Assembly: GCA_050251815.1 (NCBI GenBank)
Contig: JBFWMB010000006.1
Location: 1-64,000 of the forward strand
Length of the DNA: 64,000 nucleotides
Source of the DNA: GWE2-40-63 sp050251815
Lineage (GTDB): Bacteria > Bacteroidota > Bacteroidia > Bacteroidales > SZUA-534
Direction of reading: 5' to 3'
Position numbers and translations under genes: made by a program. The notes under the pieces are model-generated. The model was not told the origin of the DNA. It worked only from the letters and a program-made list of their open reading frames with translations, and ran no database searches. Shown in pieces: positions 24,379-33,398 of this stretch; the stretch's first letter is position 1, and each line of letters opens with the position of its first letter.

Positions 24379-27306
24379 TTAAAATTCAACGTTTAATCCC
24401 ACAATAAATGTTCGGGCCTGTGGATAGGTTCCATAATCAATACCCTGTACACTTGCACTGTTTCCAAAAGCATTCACTTCGGGATCGTATCCGGAATACT
24501 TCGTAAAAGTGAGCAAATTTTGCCCTGTAAAATAAGCGGTTAACTTCTTAATTGCTTTAACGTTATCTATCACTCGGTACGATAAGGTAAGTGATTTTAG
24601 GCGTAAATACGATCCATCTTCAATAAAACGGGAAGAATTCCAAACATTATAAACACTTCCACTGCTTTTGGGAATGGCCCGGGGTATATCAGTAGCTGTG
24701 TTTTCAGGTGTCCAACGGCGCAACACGGCCAAAGACTGATTCTTACTGTCGAACATTCCTTCTAAATCGATCCGGGTGGCATTATAGATATCGTTTCCAT
24801 AACTGCCTTGAAAGAAAAAAGACAAATCGAACCGCTTGTACGTAAGTGTATTGGTTAAACCAAAAATAAAATCAGGTTGTGCATTACCAATTATTGTTCT
24901 GTCGCCGGGATCGTTAATCCCGTTATTGTTTACATCCCTATAAATCATATCGCCGGTTTCAGAATCTACTCCATCGGCAATGTATCCAAAAAATGAACCT
25001 AAAGATTCCCCTTCCTTTAGTCGAATTATGTCCTGATTGTTGCTATAAATGCGTCCAAAATCATACGATTCTACATAATCGAGAGCAACAACCTTATTTC
25101 TATTCATCGACAGATTAAAATTTGTTATCCAGTTAAAATCCTCAGAACTCATATTAATGGTTCGAAGGTTTAATTCCAGACCTTTATTGTCAATCTGCCC
25201 GGCATTGGTTAATATCCTGGTTATGGGCAAGGTGCTGGGCAATTGCACATTCAAAAGAACATCGCTTGTTTTTTTAAGGTAGGCATCCAAATTAATGGCA
25301 ATTCGTGAGTTGAACATTGAAATATCGATGCCTACCCCGGTTTGTGCCGAAGTCTCCCATTTAAGGTCAGGGTTACCATAAGTAACCTGAGAGGAACTTG
25401 GTCCTGAAAGCGGATCGGTTGGGGTTCTTCGGTAATAGTTTACCAAACCATAACGGGCGTAATTTGCTATTCCTTCCTGGTTTCCATTAACTCCCCAACC
25501 TCCCCGTAATTTTAAATCGTTTATAAAACGAACATTCTGCATAAAAGGCTCGGCAGAAATACGCCACCCAACCGAAAAAGCAGGCATGGTTCCCCAGTGT
25601 TGAGCTAGCTTTGATGAACCATCGCGACGAAGACTGGCTGATGCATAGTATTTGCTGTTAAAGTCGTAGGTAACCCTACCAAAAAAAGAGGTCAAAGACC
25701 ATTCGTCTTTCGAGGTACTTCCTGAAATGGTATTGGCCGCATTAAGCGTTGTTACCTCAACATCAGTCGGAAAATCTGTTCCATACAAATAGGAATCGTG
25801 CCCGGTAAACTTTTGCATACTGGTACCAATAAGTGCATTGAGGTTATGGTTATTAAAAGCTTTCGTATAATCTACAGTATTCTCCAGCATCCATGATTGG
25901 CTCATGTATTTATCAGCCTGGCCAACCCCATTGTTATTCCGTCCGAAATTGGTCCGGAAGGGATCGAGATAATAATTCCACTGGTGGTTATTAATCTCTA
26001 CTCCAAATCGGTTTTTATAAAACAGTCCATCACTAATTCTTGCCTCGAGCATGATATTACCAAACAGTTGTCGGTCGATGGCCTGTTGATCAGCACCTTC
26101 CATGTAGGCAACCGGGTTTTCCCAGGAAGCCTGAAAAGGATTCGTGTCGAACTGCCCGCTTCCATCGGGGTTATATACTCTTAGAAACGGAGGCGTATTA
26201 AGTGCAGCCATAATTACACCTCCCCTACCTGAACTGGCATTGTCGGGAGTATCTTCCGTTTTTATATTCAACAGGTTAACGCTTGATTTCATTTTTAACC
26301 AGGGGCGTATCTGGTTGTCGAGATTATAGCGTACCGATATACGATCGAAGCGAGCTGGCCGAACAATACCTTTATTATTTAAATAATTTAAGGCAAGATA
26401 GTACTGCGATTTTTCATTCCCGTCGGAAAACGATAATTGATACGACTGGATTTTACCAGTACCAAATACCTCCTTGTTCCAATCGTTAAAATAGGTATCT
26501 GTGGGATCCAGCTCTTCACCACGCTCCAGCATTAAATCACGGTATTGCTTGGTATTAAGAACCTCTATGGTTTTGCGGATGTTTGAGATTCCAAAATAGG
26601 TGCTAAAATTCAGTGCAGTTTGCCCTTTTTGAGCTCTCTTTGTAGTAATTATTACCACGCCATTGGCTGCTCTTGCACCATAAATAGATGAAGAGGAAGC
26701 ATCTTTAAGGACTGACATCGACTCAATATCATTGGGGTCAATCCCTTTAATGTCTGTAGTAGGTAAACCATCAACCACATACAGTGGTTCATTTCCGGCT
26801 TCAACCGATGTTGCACCTCTAACCCTTACGGATAGAGCCACGCCAGGTTTTCCCGAGGGTTGAATTACCTGTACCCCGGCAGCTTTACCCTGAAGAGCTT
26901 CAGCAGCAGAAACCATAGGGCGTTCCTTAATTTCATCCTCCCCAACAATTGAAACAGCAGTAGTTAAATCCTTTTTTCGCTGGGTTCCATACCCAATAAC
27001 CACTACTTCATCAAGATCTTTGATATCGGATTGCAATACCACAGAAATAACCGACTGGTTTCCAATTTCTATCTCCTGAGTTATAAAACCAATAAAACTG
27101 AAAACCAGGATCCCCTTATCTGCTTTAATGGAGAATTTTCCGTCTAAATCGGTTATGGTTCCTGTGGTAGTCCCTTTTAATACTACGGTTACCCCTGGAA
27201 TGCCGACTCCTTCGCTATCGGACACGGAACCGGTAATTTGTCGCTCCTGGGCAGTTCCAGCCAGCGAAAGTCCGGCAAGTATGAAAAATAAAATTAGCTT
27301 TTGCAT
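24379..27306 (-). CDS. susC: SusC/RagA family TonB-dependent outer membrane transporter
   Basis: A 975-residue TonB-dependent transporter importing oligosaccharides. After the signal peptide (MQKLILFFILAGLSLAGTAQ) come a CarboxypepD_reg-like domain (about 22-100, ITGSVSDSEGVGIPGVTV), the plug with VVIGYGTQRKKDLTTAVS and PLYVVDGLP, then a 22-strand barrel ending GLNVEF with the terminal aromatic residue. No N-terminal signalling domain for an anti-sigma partner is seen. ATG 27306 is chosen because it begins the signal peptide; an upstream in-frame Met (27339) would add 11 residues. Paired with susD. Confidence 0.96.
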   Translation of the reverse strand: MQKLILFFILAGLSLAGTAQERQITGSVSDSEGVGIPGVTVVLKGTTTGTITDLDGKFSIKADKGILVFSFIGFITQEIEIGNQSVISVVLQSDIKDLDEVVVIGYGTQRKKDLTTAVSIVGEDEIKERPMVSAAEALQGKAAGVQVIQPSGKPGVALSVRVRGATSVEAGNEPLYVVDGLPTTDIKGIDPNDIESMSVLKDASSSSIYGARAANGVVIITTKRAQKGQTALNFSTYFGISNIRKTIEVLNTKQYRDLMLERGEELDPTDTYFNDWNKEVFGTGKIQSYQLSFSDGNEKSQYYLALNYLNNKGIVRPARFDRISVRYNLDNQIRPWLKMKSSVNLLNIKTEDTPDNASSGRGGVIMAALNTPPFLRVYNPDGSGQFDTNPFQASWENPVAYMEGADQQAIDRQLFGNIMLEARISDGLFYKNRFGVEINNHQWNYYLDPFRTNFGRNNNGVGQADKYMSQSWMLENTVDYTKAFNNHNLNALIGTSMQKFTGHDSYLYGTDFPTDVEVTTLNAANTISGSTSKDEWSLTSFFGRVTYDFNSKYYASASLRRDGSSKLAQHWGTMPAFSVGWRISAEPFMQNVRFINDLKLRGGWGVNGNQEGIANYARYGLVNYYRRTPTDPLSGPSSSQVTYGNPDLKWETSAQTGVGIDISMFNSRIAINLDAYLKKTSDVLLNVQLPSTLPITRILTNAGQIDNKGLELNLRTINMSSEDFNWITNFNLSMNRNKVVALDYVESYDFGRIYSNNQDIIRLKEGESLGSFFGYIADGVDSETGDMIYRDVNNNGINDPGDRTIIGNAQPDFIFGLTNTLTYKRFDLSFFFQGSYGNDIYNATRIDLEGMFDSKNQSLAVLRRWTPENTATDIPRAIPKSSGSVYNVWNSSRFIEDGSYLRLKSLTLSYRVIDNVKAIKKLTAYFTGQNLLTFTKYSGYDPEVNAFGNSASVQGIDYGTYPQARTFIVGLNVEF

Positions 27307-27438
27307 TGGTACATATTTAAAGCGGTTGTATATCAACAATTCTCAAGGCAATTAAACCCCGAACCCACAAAAAGAAACATAACTGATTAGCGTTTAATCG
27401 AATTAAGTTTCAGGCAATTAATAATAAAACTGTTTGTT

Positions 27439-27470
27439 AAACTGATGCACGAATACGATTCTATCAGTTT
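27439..27470. promoter_or_regulatory. Inverted repeat upstream of susC
   Basis: AAACTGAT (27439-27446) and ATCAGTTT (27463-27470) lie about 135 bases upstream of susC. A third ACTGAT is at 27382-27387. They may be binding sites for the locus regulator, but no matching sites were found before the GH30 gene at 19757. Confidence 0.3.
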
Positions 27471-27510
27471 GATAATTTGACTAAAAGCCTTGCTTTTTAA
27501 ATTATAAAAA

Positions 27511-27543
27511 TTCAAGATCAGAAGTCATGCTTCTGATCTTGAA
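27511..27543 (-). terminator. Intrinsic terminator between PKD lipoprotein and susC
   Basis: TTCAAGATCAGAAG (27511-27524) and its perfect complement (27530-27543) form a 14-bp stem with a 5-base loop, 12 bases after the PKD gene stop. On the minus strand it is followed by a T-rich run. susC therefore needs its own promoter or read-through. Confidence 0.85.
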
Positions 27544-27555
27544 TTGCAACATGAA

Positions 27556-29319
27556 TTATCGTTCCAAAATGGTTGACCACGAAGATCCACCAGTATGATC
27601 GGCTGAAAGATCGACTGTAACAAATAAGTATTCCTTTGTTCCGGAATTAGCGTATCCCATTACTTCATACTGGTTTGTTAAATTTCCACCATTAGGAGCA
27701 TTGGCACCATCGGAATTTTCGCCCCCATAGTATCCTTTATAAAAACCCAGGAATGCGGCCATATCACCCCCATTGGTAAGTATAATCTTAGCGCGCTCGC
27801 TTTCTGTAGCAGGAATAAACTCATAACTATGAGTTGCCGAACCAAAAGCAGCTCCATTTCCACTGGCTGCTATCTCATCATCGGAAATACAACCATTGGG
27901 ACTTCCAAAATAACCATCGTTGCGAGCACTTCCATTGGTCTCATAGGTGTAAACTCCACCGGCTGCAAAGGTAAATTCATCATCAACCATACACGACCAA
28001 TCATCAGCACCAGTGCCTTCACCAGTAAGGAAACTTTTGGGAACACTCCACCATTCACTACTTCCCATGGCAGGACCCACAAATACTGATTTCTCGCTTA
28101 TTGAAACTTTCCAGGCATTTCCCTGCAAGATAGCATCGGTTAACGCAGTTTCCGAAGCAAAGAAAACGGTTTGAAAGGTAGCATTGGTGCCCAGGGCATT
28201 GGTTGCCGTTAGGGTAATAGTATAAAACCCATCATTAGCATAGGTATGACTTGCATCGGCTGATGTAGCCGTAGTTCCATCGCCAAAGTCCCAGACAAAT
28301 GAATCGGAATACTCGCTGGTATTGGTACAGGTAATAGTTTTGCCATCAGTGGTCATGGTAAAAGACGCTTTGGGCTGGTTTCCAGGGATAGGAGGTTCAT
28401 CGTTGGGATTGTCGTAATGTACAAACACAAAACGCCAGTAGCCTCCTGGGCTTGCATCATCTGGATTAAATTTGTATTCAGCTTCAACCACCAGGGTATC
28501 GGTTGTTCCATCGTAAAGTGATATTAAATTATAGGTAACTGATTCCTGAGGAACCTTAACTTCAACATCGGTGGCCACTTTTGATAAACCCAAAAAAGCT
28601 CCCAATCCAATAACTTTCAGGGTAGGATTTGTACCGGTTGTCAGTTCGAAGGTGTGGTTTCCACTTCCCCAGGCTGAAAGATCTTCACCATTAGGTCCTA
28701 GCATTGCATCGGTAGATGCACAGGTATTTGCCGGTTCAAATACTCCACCTTCGGCCCAATAATCGCCATTGGCATTAAACACCATAGAACCATCACGGCC
28801 AAAGGTCCATTCATCGTTTAGCATACAGGGGCGATTAGCTAACTCATCATTGTCTCTTCCAACTGCCCACCAAATCGTAGAGCGATCGTATGGTCCAACT
28901 TCCAAAGGATAAACACCTCCACTAACATCGCGTAAGAGCTTCCATGTCTTCGAAGTCTCGCCGACTAGTTTTGTCAGCTCACCATTTGGATCGGCAATCA
29001 ACACATTAGTACTATAACTGTCGGTAGCTCCTCCAGCTGAGGTTGCTGTTAGTGTAACGGTATATTCCCCAACCGAAGTATAGGTATGTACCGGATTCTC
29101 CTCTGTGGAAGTCTGGGAATCATCACCAAAATTCCAAACCAGGCTTGCATAGTTCTGCGATGCATTTAAAAAAGACACCTTTTTATAGTCGGTATCATCC
29201 AGTTGAAAGGTAAAACTGGCAATCACATCATCTTCCGTTGTATCATCTTTACAAGATGCCAGCTGCAAAACGGCCAGTAAAAACAATACGCTTTTCCCAA
29301 TTCTAAAGTAGTTCTTCAT
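27556..29319 (-). CDS. Surface lipoprotein with two PKD plus aromatic module pairs
   Basis: A 587-residue lipoprotein (signal ending QLASC, C23), probably a surface glycan-binding protein for this locus. It is an internal duplication: PKD domain 1 (about 33-108, VWNFGDDSQTSTEENPVHTY) plus a module with WKLLRD...WW...CMLNDEWTF, then PKD domain 2 (about 317-390, VWDFGDGTTATSADASHTY) plus a similar module with WKVSIS...EWW...CMVDDEFTF. The WW pairs and DG/NGC loops are candidate sugar platforms. It lies upstream of susC, not downstream of susD as is usual for binding lipoproteins. No catalytic motif is seen; binding function is inferred from context. Confidence 0.82.
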   Translation of the reverse strand: MKNYFRIGKSVLFLLAVLQLASCKDDTTEDDVIASFTFQLDDTDYKKVSFLNASQNYASLVWNFGDDSQTSTEENPVHTYTSVGEYTVTLTATSAGGATDSYSTNVLIADPNGELTKLVGETSKTWKLLRDVSGGVYPLEVGPYDRSTIWWAVGRDNDELANRPCMLNDEWTFGRDGSMVFNANGDYWAEGGVFEPANTCASTDAMLGPNGEDLSAWGSGNHTFELTTGTNPTLKVIGLGAFLGLSKVATDVEVKVPQESVTYNLISLYDGTTDTLVVEAEYKFNPDDASPGGYWRFVFVHYDNPNDEPPIPGNQPKASFTMTTDGKTITCTNTSEYSDSFVWDFGDGTTATSADASHTYANDGFYTITLTATNALGTNATFQTVFFASETALTDAILQGNAWKVSISEKSVFVGPAMGSSEWWSVPKSFLTGEGTGADDWSCMVDDEFTFAAGGVYTYETNGSARNDGYFGSPNGCISDDEIAASGNGAAFGSATHSYEFIPATESERAKIILTNGGDMAAFLGFYKGYYGGENSDGANAPNGGNLTNQYEVMGYANSGTKEYLFVTVDLSADHTGGSSWSTILER

Positions 29320-29666
29320 TTTAATTTGGTTTAAGTTAACACTCTTTGGCTTTTATTAAAAAACCCATGCTCACAGCAAAGCTGTTAAAGCACGAATTCA
29401 AAGGTAAGCGCTGGTGCAATCGTTTGTATTTATTCTGGCTACTTAAAACCTCATGACCCCCTTAAAAGATGGTACTCAAAACCTCTCAAAAGCTAAAATA
29501 GTCAGTACTACCTTACTACCCGGGAAATAGAATTTTCAGCGTTAGAACAATGAATCAAGGTCATTGGTTCCTTACTTTTTTATGCATTTAAAGTTGTGAA
29601 AGCCTGCTTTGTTAAAACAAAACCCTCAATTACATTAAAGCCAGGAGTTTTTAGAAAGCATTTTTA
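29320..29666. other. Intergenic region upstream of the PKD lipoprotein
   Basis: No ORF of note. A perfect minus-strand -7 element TACCTTTG occupies 29399-29406 (plus strand CAAAGGTA), about 80 bases before the lipoprotein ATG. A convincing -33 is lacking. An ACAGC-aaa-GCTGT hairpin is at 29373-29385 and an imperfect GAACAATGA...TCATTGGTTC repeat at 29546-29571. Confidence 0.4.
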
Positions 29667-29886
29667 CTGTAAGGACCAAATCAAAACAGTTACTTAGGTT
29701 AATTGAATCAGGTACGTACCGGAATGAAAAAAGATCCCGATGTAAATTGAATTAGGTACGTACCTGAATTAAAAAAGGTCCCGATGTAAATGAAAACTGG
29801 TACGTACCAAAATGAAATCAGGTAAGTACCGAAATCAAATTTGGTGCGTACCTAAATTAAAATGGGTACTTAGGTAAATTACCATA
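29667..29886 (+). repeat. Right 22-bp tandem repeat array (10 units, palindromic core)
   Basis: Ten 22-base units in exact register (starts 29667, 29689, 29711, to 29865), built like the left array from a 10-base core and 12-base A/T-rich linker. Perfect GGTACGTACC cores are at 29711, 29755 and 29799. Variants are GTTACTTAGG, GATCCCGATG, GGTCCCGATG, GGTAAGTACC, GGTGCGTACC and GGTACTTAGG. Bases 29701-29765 are identical to 16313-16377 (65 bases). The unit order matches the left array with two units missing. An 11-base direct repeat CCAGGAGTTTT lies on both sides (29641-29651 and 29892-29902). It is in the same orientation as the left array, near the PKD gene side. Confidence 0.9.
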
Positions 29887-30032
29887 AGTCCCCAGGAGTT
29901 TTAAAAAGGGTTTCCGGCCTGGATTATGCCTCTTTAGAAAAATAAAATTCGAACTATTGGAAAAAATTCAATTTAAACGCATAAAAAAAGCCCTCTAAAA
30001 AGAGAGCTTTTATATGTGTTTCAAAAGGAATA

Positions 30033-31664
30033 CTACATCATTCCGCCCATTCCACCGCCCATTGGAGGCATTGGAGCCGGGTTTTCTTCTTTTTCTTCAA
30101 CCAATACACATTCGGTAGTCAGGAACATTCCTGCAATAGATGCGGCGTTCTCAAGCGCTACACGACTTACTTTGGTTGGGTCGATAACTCCTGTTTTAAA
30201 TAGGTTCTGATATTCTTCAACGCGGGCGTTGTAACCAAAATCGCCGGTACCTTCTTTTACTTTTTGTACCACAACCGAACCCTCGCCCCCAGCATTGGCT
30301 ACAATCTGACGTAAAGGTTCTTCAATAGCACGGCGAACAATGGCAATTCCGTAATTTTGGTCGATGTTTTCGCCTTCCACTCCGTCTAAAGCTTTGGTAG
30401 CGCGAATATAAGCAACGCCTCCACCGGGAACAATTCCTTCTTCAACGGCAGCGCGGGTTGCACTTAAGGCATCGTCCACGCGGTCTTTCTTCTCTTTCAT
30501 TTCAATTTCAGAGGCGGCACCAATGTACAATACGGCAACACCACCGGCCAGTTTAGCCAAACGCTCCTGCAATTTCTCGCGATCGTAATCAGAAGTTGTG
30601 GCTTCAATCTGAGCTTTAATTTGATTAACGCGGGCCTTAATAGCATCTTTATCGCCATTTCCATTTACAATGGTTGTATTTTCCTTGTCGATGGTGATTT
30701 TTTCGCAGGTACCCAGCATGTCAAGTGTAGTGTTTTCAAGTTTCATGCCTTTTTCTTCGGTTACCACTACACCACCGGTAAGCACGGCAATGTCTTCCAG
30801 CATTTCTTTACGACGGTCGCCAAAGCCCGGAGCTTTAACGGCAGCTACTTTTAATGAGCCACGGATGCGGTTAACTACTAAAGTTGCTAAAGCTTCGCCA
30901 TCCACATCTTCAGCAATGATTAACAAAGGACGTCCGCTTTGAGCAGCTGGTTCAAGTACTGGCAACAGGTCTTTCATGGTCGAAATCTTCTTGTCGTAAA
31001 GCAAGATGTAAGGATTGTCGAGTTCGGCCTGCATCTTTTCAGTATCGGTAATAAAGTAGGGCGAAATGTAACCGCGGTCGAACTGCATACCTTCAACCAC
31101 CTCAACGGTAGTTTCGGTTCCTTTGGCTTCTTCTACAGTAATTACACCTTCTTTTTTAACCTTTTCCATGGCTTCGGCAATCAGCTTACCAATTTCGGCA
31201 TCGTTGTTTGCTGAGATTTTGGCAACCTGCTCAATTTTCTCATTGTCTTCGCCAATCACGTGTGATTGTGATTTCAGGTTTTCAACTACTACAGAAACTG
31301 CTTTGTCGATACCGCGCTTAATATCCATGGGGTTTGAACCAGCAGTAACGTATTTAAGTCCTACGTTAATCAACGACTGGGCCAGTACGGTTGCGGTAGT
31401 TGTTCCATCACCGGCATCGTCAGCGGTTTTCGAAGCTACTTCTTTTACCATTTGAGCACCCAGGTTGGCGTATGCATCTGACAGCTCTATTTCTTTTGCA
31501 ACAGTAACCCCGTCTTTTGTAATTTGTGGGGCACCATATTTTTTATCAATAACCACATTGCGTCCTTTTGGACCCAAGGTAACTTTTACAGCATCGGCTA
31601 AAGCATCCACACCTTTTTTAATCAGGTCGCGGGCTTCAACATTAAATTTAATTTCTTTTGCCAT
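30033..31664 (-). CDS. groL: Chaperonin GroEL
   Basis: A 543-residue 60-kDa chaperonin folding proteins in a double heptameric ring with GroES. N-terminal AKEIKFNVEARDLIKKGVDAL, the ATP site DAGDGTTTATVLAQ (about 86-99), and a C-terminal GGM-type tail (MPPMGGGMGGMM) are present. Length matches E. coli GroEL (548). It follows groES by 32 bases. It lies 146 bases beyond the right repeat array, so it is the first housekeeping gene outside the glycan locus. Confidence 0.98.
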   Translation of the reverse strand: MAKEIKFNVEARDLIKKGVDALADAVKVTLGPKGRNVVIDKKYGAPQITKDGVTVAKEIELSDAYANLGAQMVKEVASKTADDAGDGTTTATVLAQSLINVGLKYVTAGSNPMDIKRGIDKAVSVVVENLKSQSHVIGEDNEKIEQVAKISANNDAEIGKLIAEAMEKVKKEGVITVEEAKGTETTVEVVEGMQFDRGYISPYFITDTEKMQAELDNPYILLYDKKISTMKDLLPVLEPAAQSGRPLLIIAEDVDGEALATLVVNRIRGSLKVAAVKAPGFGDRRKEMLEDIAVLTGGVVVTEEKGMKLENTTLDMLGTCEKITIDKENTTIVNGNGDKDAIKARVNQIKAQIEATTSDYDREKLQERLAKLAGGVAVLYIGAASEIEMKEKKDRVDDALSATRAAVEEGIVPGGGVAYIRATKALDGVEGENIDQNYGIAIVRRAIEEPLRQIVANAGGEGSVVVQKVKEGTGDFGYNARVEEYQNLFKTGVIDPTKVSRVALENAASIAGMFLTTECVLVEEKEENPAPMPPMGGGMGGMM

Positions 31665-31696
31665 TTTTCAAATTGTTTATTAGTTACAAAAATTGA

Positions 31697-31975
31697 TTAG
31701 AAAATGTAAAGTATGTCGCTGTGAGCTATTAACAGGTATTTTTCACCGTCAATAAGCAGCTCAGTGCCGGCATATTTTCCGTACATTACCTTGTCGCCTT
31801 CTTTAACCTCAATATTTTGGTCTTTGAGTGCTACCCCGGTTAAAACAACGGTACCGTGTAAGGGAGCATCCTGAGCTGAGTCGGGAATGTAAATTCCGCC
31901 AGCAGTTTTTGCTTCGGCTTCTGAAGGATGTACAAGTACTTTTCCTGCAATAACTTTACCATTCAATTTTGCCAT
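31697..31975 (-). CDS. groS: Co-chaperonin GroES
   Basis: A 92-residue cap of GroEL. Starts MAKLNGKVIAGKVLVHPSEA, with the mobile loop (about 17-33, AEAKTAGGIYIPDSAQ) and the closing KYLLIAHSDILYIF. Length is normal. No CIRCE element (TTAGCACTC-N9-GAGTGCTAA) is visible upstream, so HrcA-type control is not supported here. Confidence 0.97.
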   Translation of the reverse strand: MAKLNGKVIAGKVLVHPSEAEAKTAGGIYIPDSAQDAPLHGTVVLTGVALKDQNIEVKEGDKVMYGKYAGTELLIDGEKYLLIAHSDILYIF

Positions 31976-32164
31976 TTTTTGTCTATTTTAAGTTTAACAT
32001 CTTATATTTAATTCAACAGGCGGCATGAGTCATAATTTGTGCCAAAGACAAATATGCACTAAACAAACGACAGAATTACCGTTTGGTGGCACTTCCGCTA
32101 TTTAATAATCTTTACTGAGTGAGGCTATGGTACAGAAAGAAAGGTTTTTGGTGGCTATTAAAAA

Positions 32165-32198
32165 AAATGTCAGCCTGAGTGACAAGCTGACATTTTTT
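32165..32198 (-). terminator. Intrinsic terminator after secG
   Basis: AAATGTCAGC and GCTGACATTT pair around an 11-base loop, 18 bases beyond the secG stop, with A/T-tracts on both sides. Confidence 0.75.
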
Positions 32199-32215
32199 TT
32201 GATTGCTAAAAAAGC

Positions 32216-32560
32216 TTATTCTTCAGTTTCGTCGCTTTCGGTAGGAGCTGTTAAGGGAAAATTACCAGGAAGTGCTGATGGATCCTGGGCGGCATCAATT
32301 TGTTCCTGCATCATGGAACGAGGATCTTCACCACCTTCGCGCTCAATAAATGCAGCAGCCATAATACTTAAAAACAACAATGCTCCTGCAAGCGTCCAGG
32401 TTGCTTTCTCTAAAAAATCGGTAGTTTTCCGAACGCCCATTACCTGATTCGACGACGAAAAGTTTGCAGCAAGTCCGCCACCTTTTGAATTTTGAACCAA
32501 AACGATTAAAATCAAGAGAAGACAAACAATTAAGATTAGTACTGAAATTGCGTAAAACAT
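32216..32560 (-). CDS. secG: Preprotein translocase subunit SecG
   Basis: A 114-residue inner-membrane subunit of the SecYEG translocon. Two hydrophobic helices (about 4-22 and 51-70) flank the SecG signature VQNSKGGGLAANFSSSNQVMGVRKTTDFLEK. The C-terminal tail is acidic and longer than in E. coli (about 110 residues there including a different tail). It is the last gene of the sigma-54 activator-lptE-TPR-secG run, 10 bases after the TPR gene. Confidence 0.9.
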   Translation of the reverse strand: MFYAISVLILIVCLLLILIVLVQNSKGGGLAANFSSSNQVMGVRKTTDFLEKATWTLAGALLFLSIMAAAFIEREGGEDPRSMMQEQIDAAQDPSALPGNFPLTAPTESDETEE

Positions 32561-32570
32561 CGTTTCTTAT

Positions 32571-33392
32571 TTATTGATTGTTAATAATTTGTTTTATTTT
32601 CTGAATTTGACCGGCAAAGTAACTATTTTTTTCCGGATATTTCAAACTTAATTTTTCGTAAGCATGAATGGCTTTATCGTAAAAGCCCTGTTTAATGTAT
32701 ATTTTAGCCAGGGTATCGGTAATCATGTCGGGGTTTAGCTGTGGTTCGGATTCCGGTGTTGGAGACTCTTCTGCTATTTTGTTTTCGGGTTTTGGAATTA
32801 TTTTGGGTTGTTCTAAAATAAAACTGTCGATAAGCGCACTGCGCCGGTTTTGTTCAGGTTTAGCTGTATCGCCTTGTTTCTCAGATTCCGGTTTGTTTGC
32901 TTTTTTTCTTTTAAATATATTTTTGAAATCTTCCAAATCAACCTGATCGCCCACGTCGAAAAAAGTTCCGGCCTGCGCGGCTCCCGACATAATAAGCAAC
33001 TCCAGTTCATCGTTTTTGTCGTAAGTATCCTGTTTTTTATTCGATGGAGAGAGGCTATCGAAATCGGTAAGTTCCGACAATTCAGTAAAGTCGATAGTTG
33101 CACTCTCGTTATAAGTTGCAGGTTGATGCACCTCAACTTCTTCATTTATAGGAAGCAGCACCCGTTTATCGAGCAGGTAAAAAAGACGGCTTCGATTTGT
33201 GATCCAAACGGCATTGGTTCTTAATTCCCTTTCATAACTAATGGTTCCCTGATTGTTGAGGTTTTTCAACAACAACATCCGGGCCGACTGAAAGTAAGGA
33301 TACTCTTCAACAACGGCCTGCAAATCAGACAAACTTCGGTCGTCGAGCAATTCAGGATGAGCCAGATAGGTATAAAAGGTTTCCTTATTCAT
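32571..33392 (-). CDS. TPR-like protein in the lptE-secG operon
   Basis: A 273-residue soluble protein. The N-terminal part (1-75) begins MNKETFYTYLAHPELLDDRS, a Bacteroidota-conserved module. The centre is a charged low-complexity linker, and the C terminus contains a TPR motif (DTLAKIYIKQGFYDKAIHAY). No signal peptide. It lies between lptE (6 bases) and secG (10 bases), the usual Bacteroidota arrangement. Function is unknown; scaffolding in the envelope biogenesis operon is a guess. Confidence 0.7.
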   Translation of the reverse strand: MNKETFYTYLAHPELLDDRSLSDLQAVVEEYPYFQSARMLLLKNLNNQGTISYERELRTNAVWITNRSRLFYLLDKRVLLPINEEVEVHQPATYNESATIDFTELSELTDFDSLSPSNKKQDTYDKNDELELLIMSGAAQAGTFFDVGDQVDLEDFKNIFKRKKANKPESEKQGDTAKPEQNRRSALIDSFILEQPKIIPKPENKIAEESPTPESEPQLNPDMITDTLAKIYIKQGFYDKAIHAYEKLSLKYPEKNSYFAGQIQKIKQIINNQ

Positions 33393-33398
33393 AAGTAG

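Noticed and set aside
30621..31683. Several long open frames on the plus strand opposite groEL
   Set aside because: They mirror the codon pattern of groEL, have no family resemblance, and overlap one another; they are antisense shadows.
31976..32100. CIRCE heat-shock operator before groES
   Set aside because: No TTAGCACTC-N9-GAGTGCTAA or near match was found.
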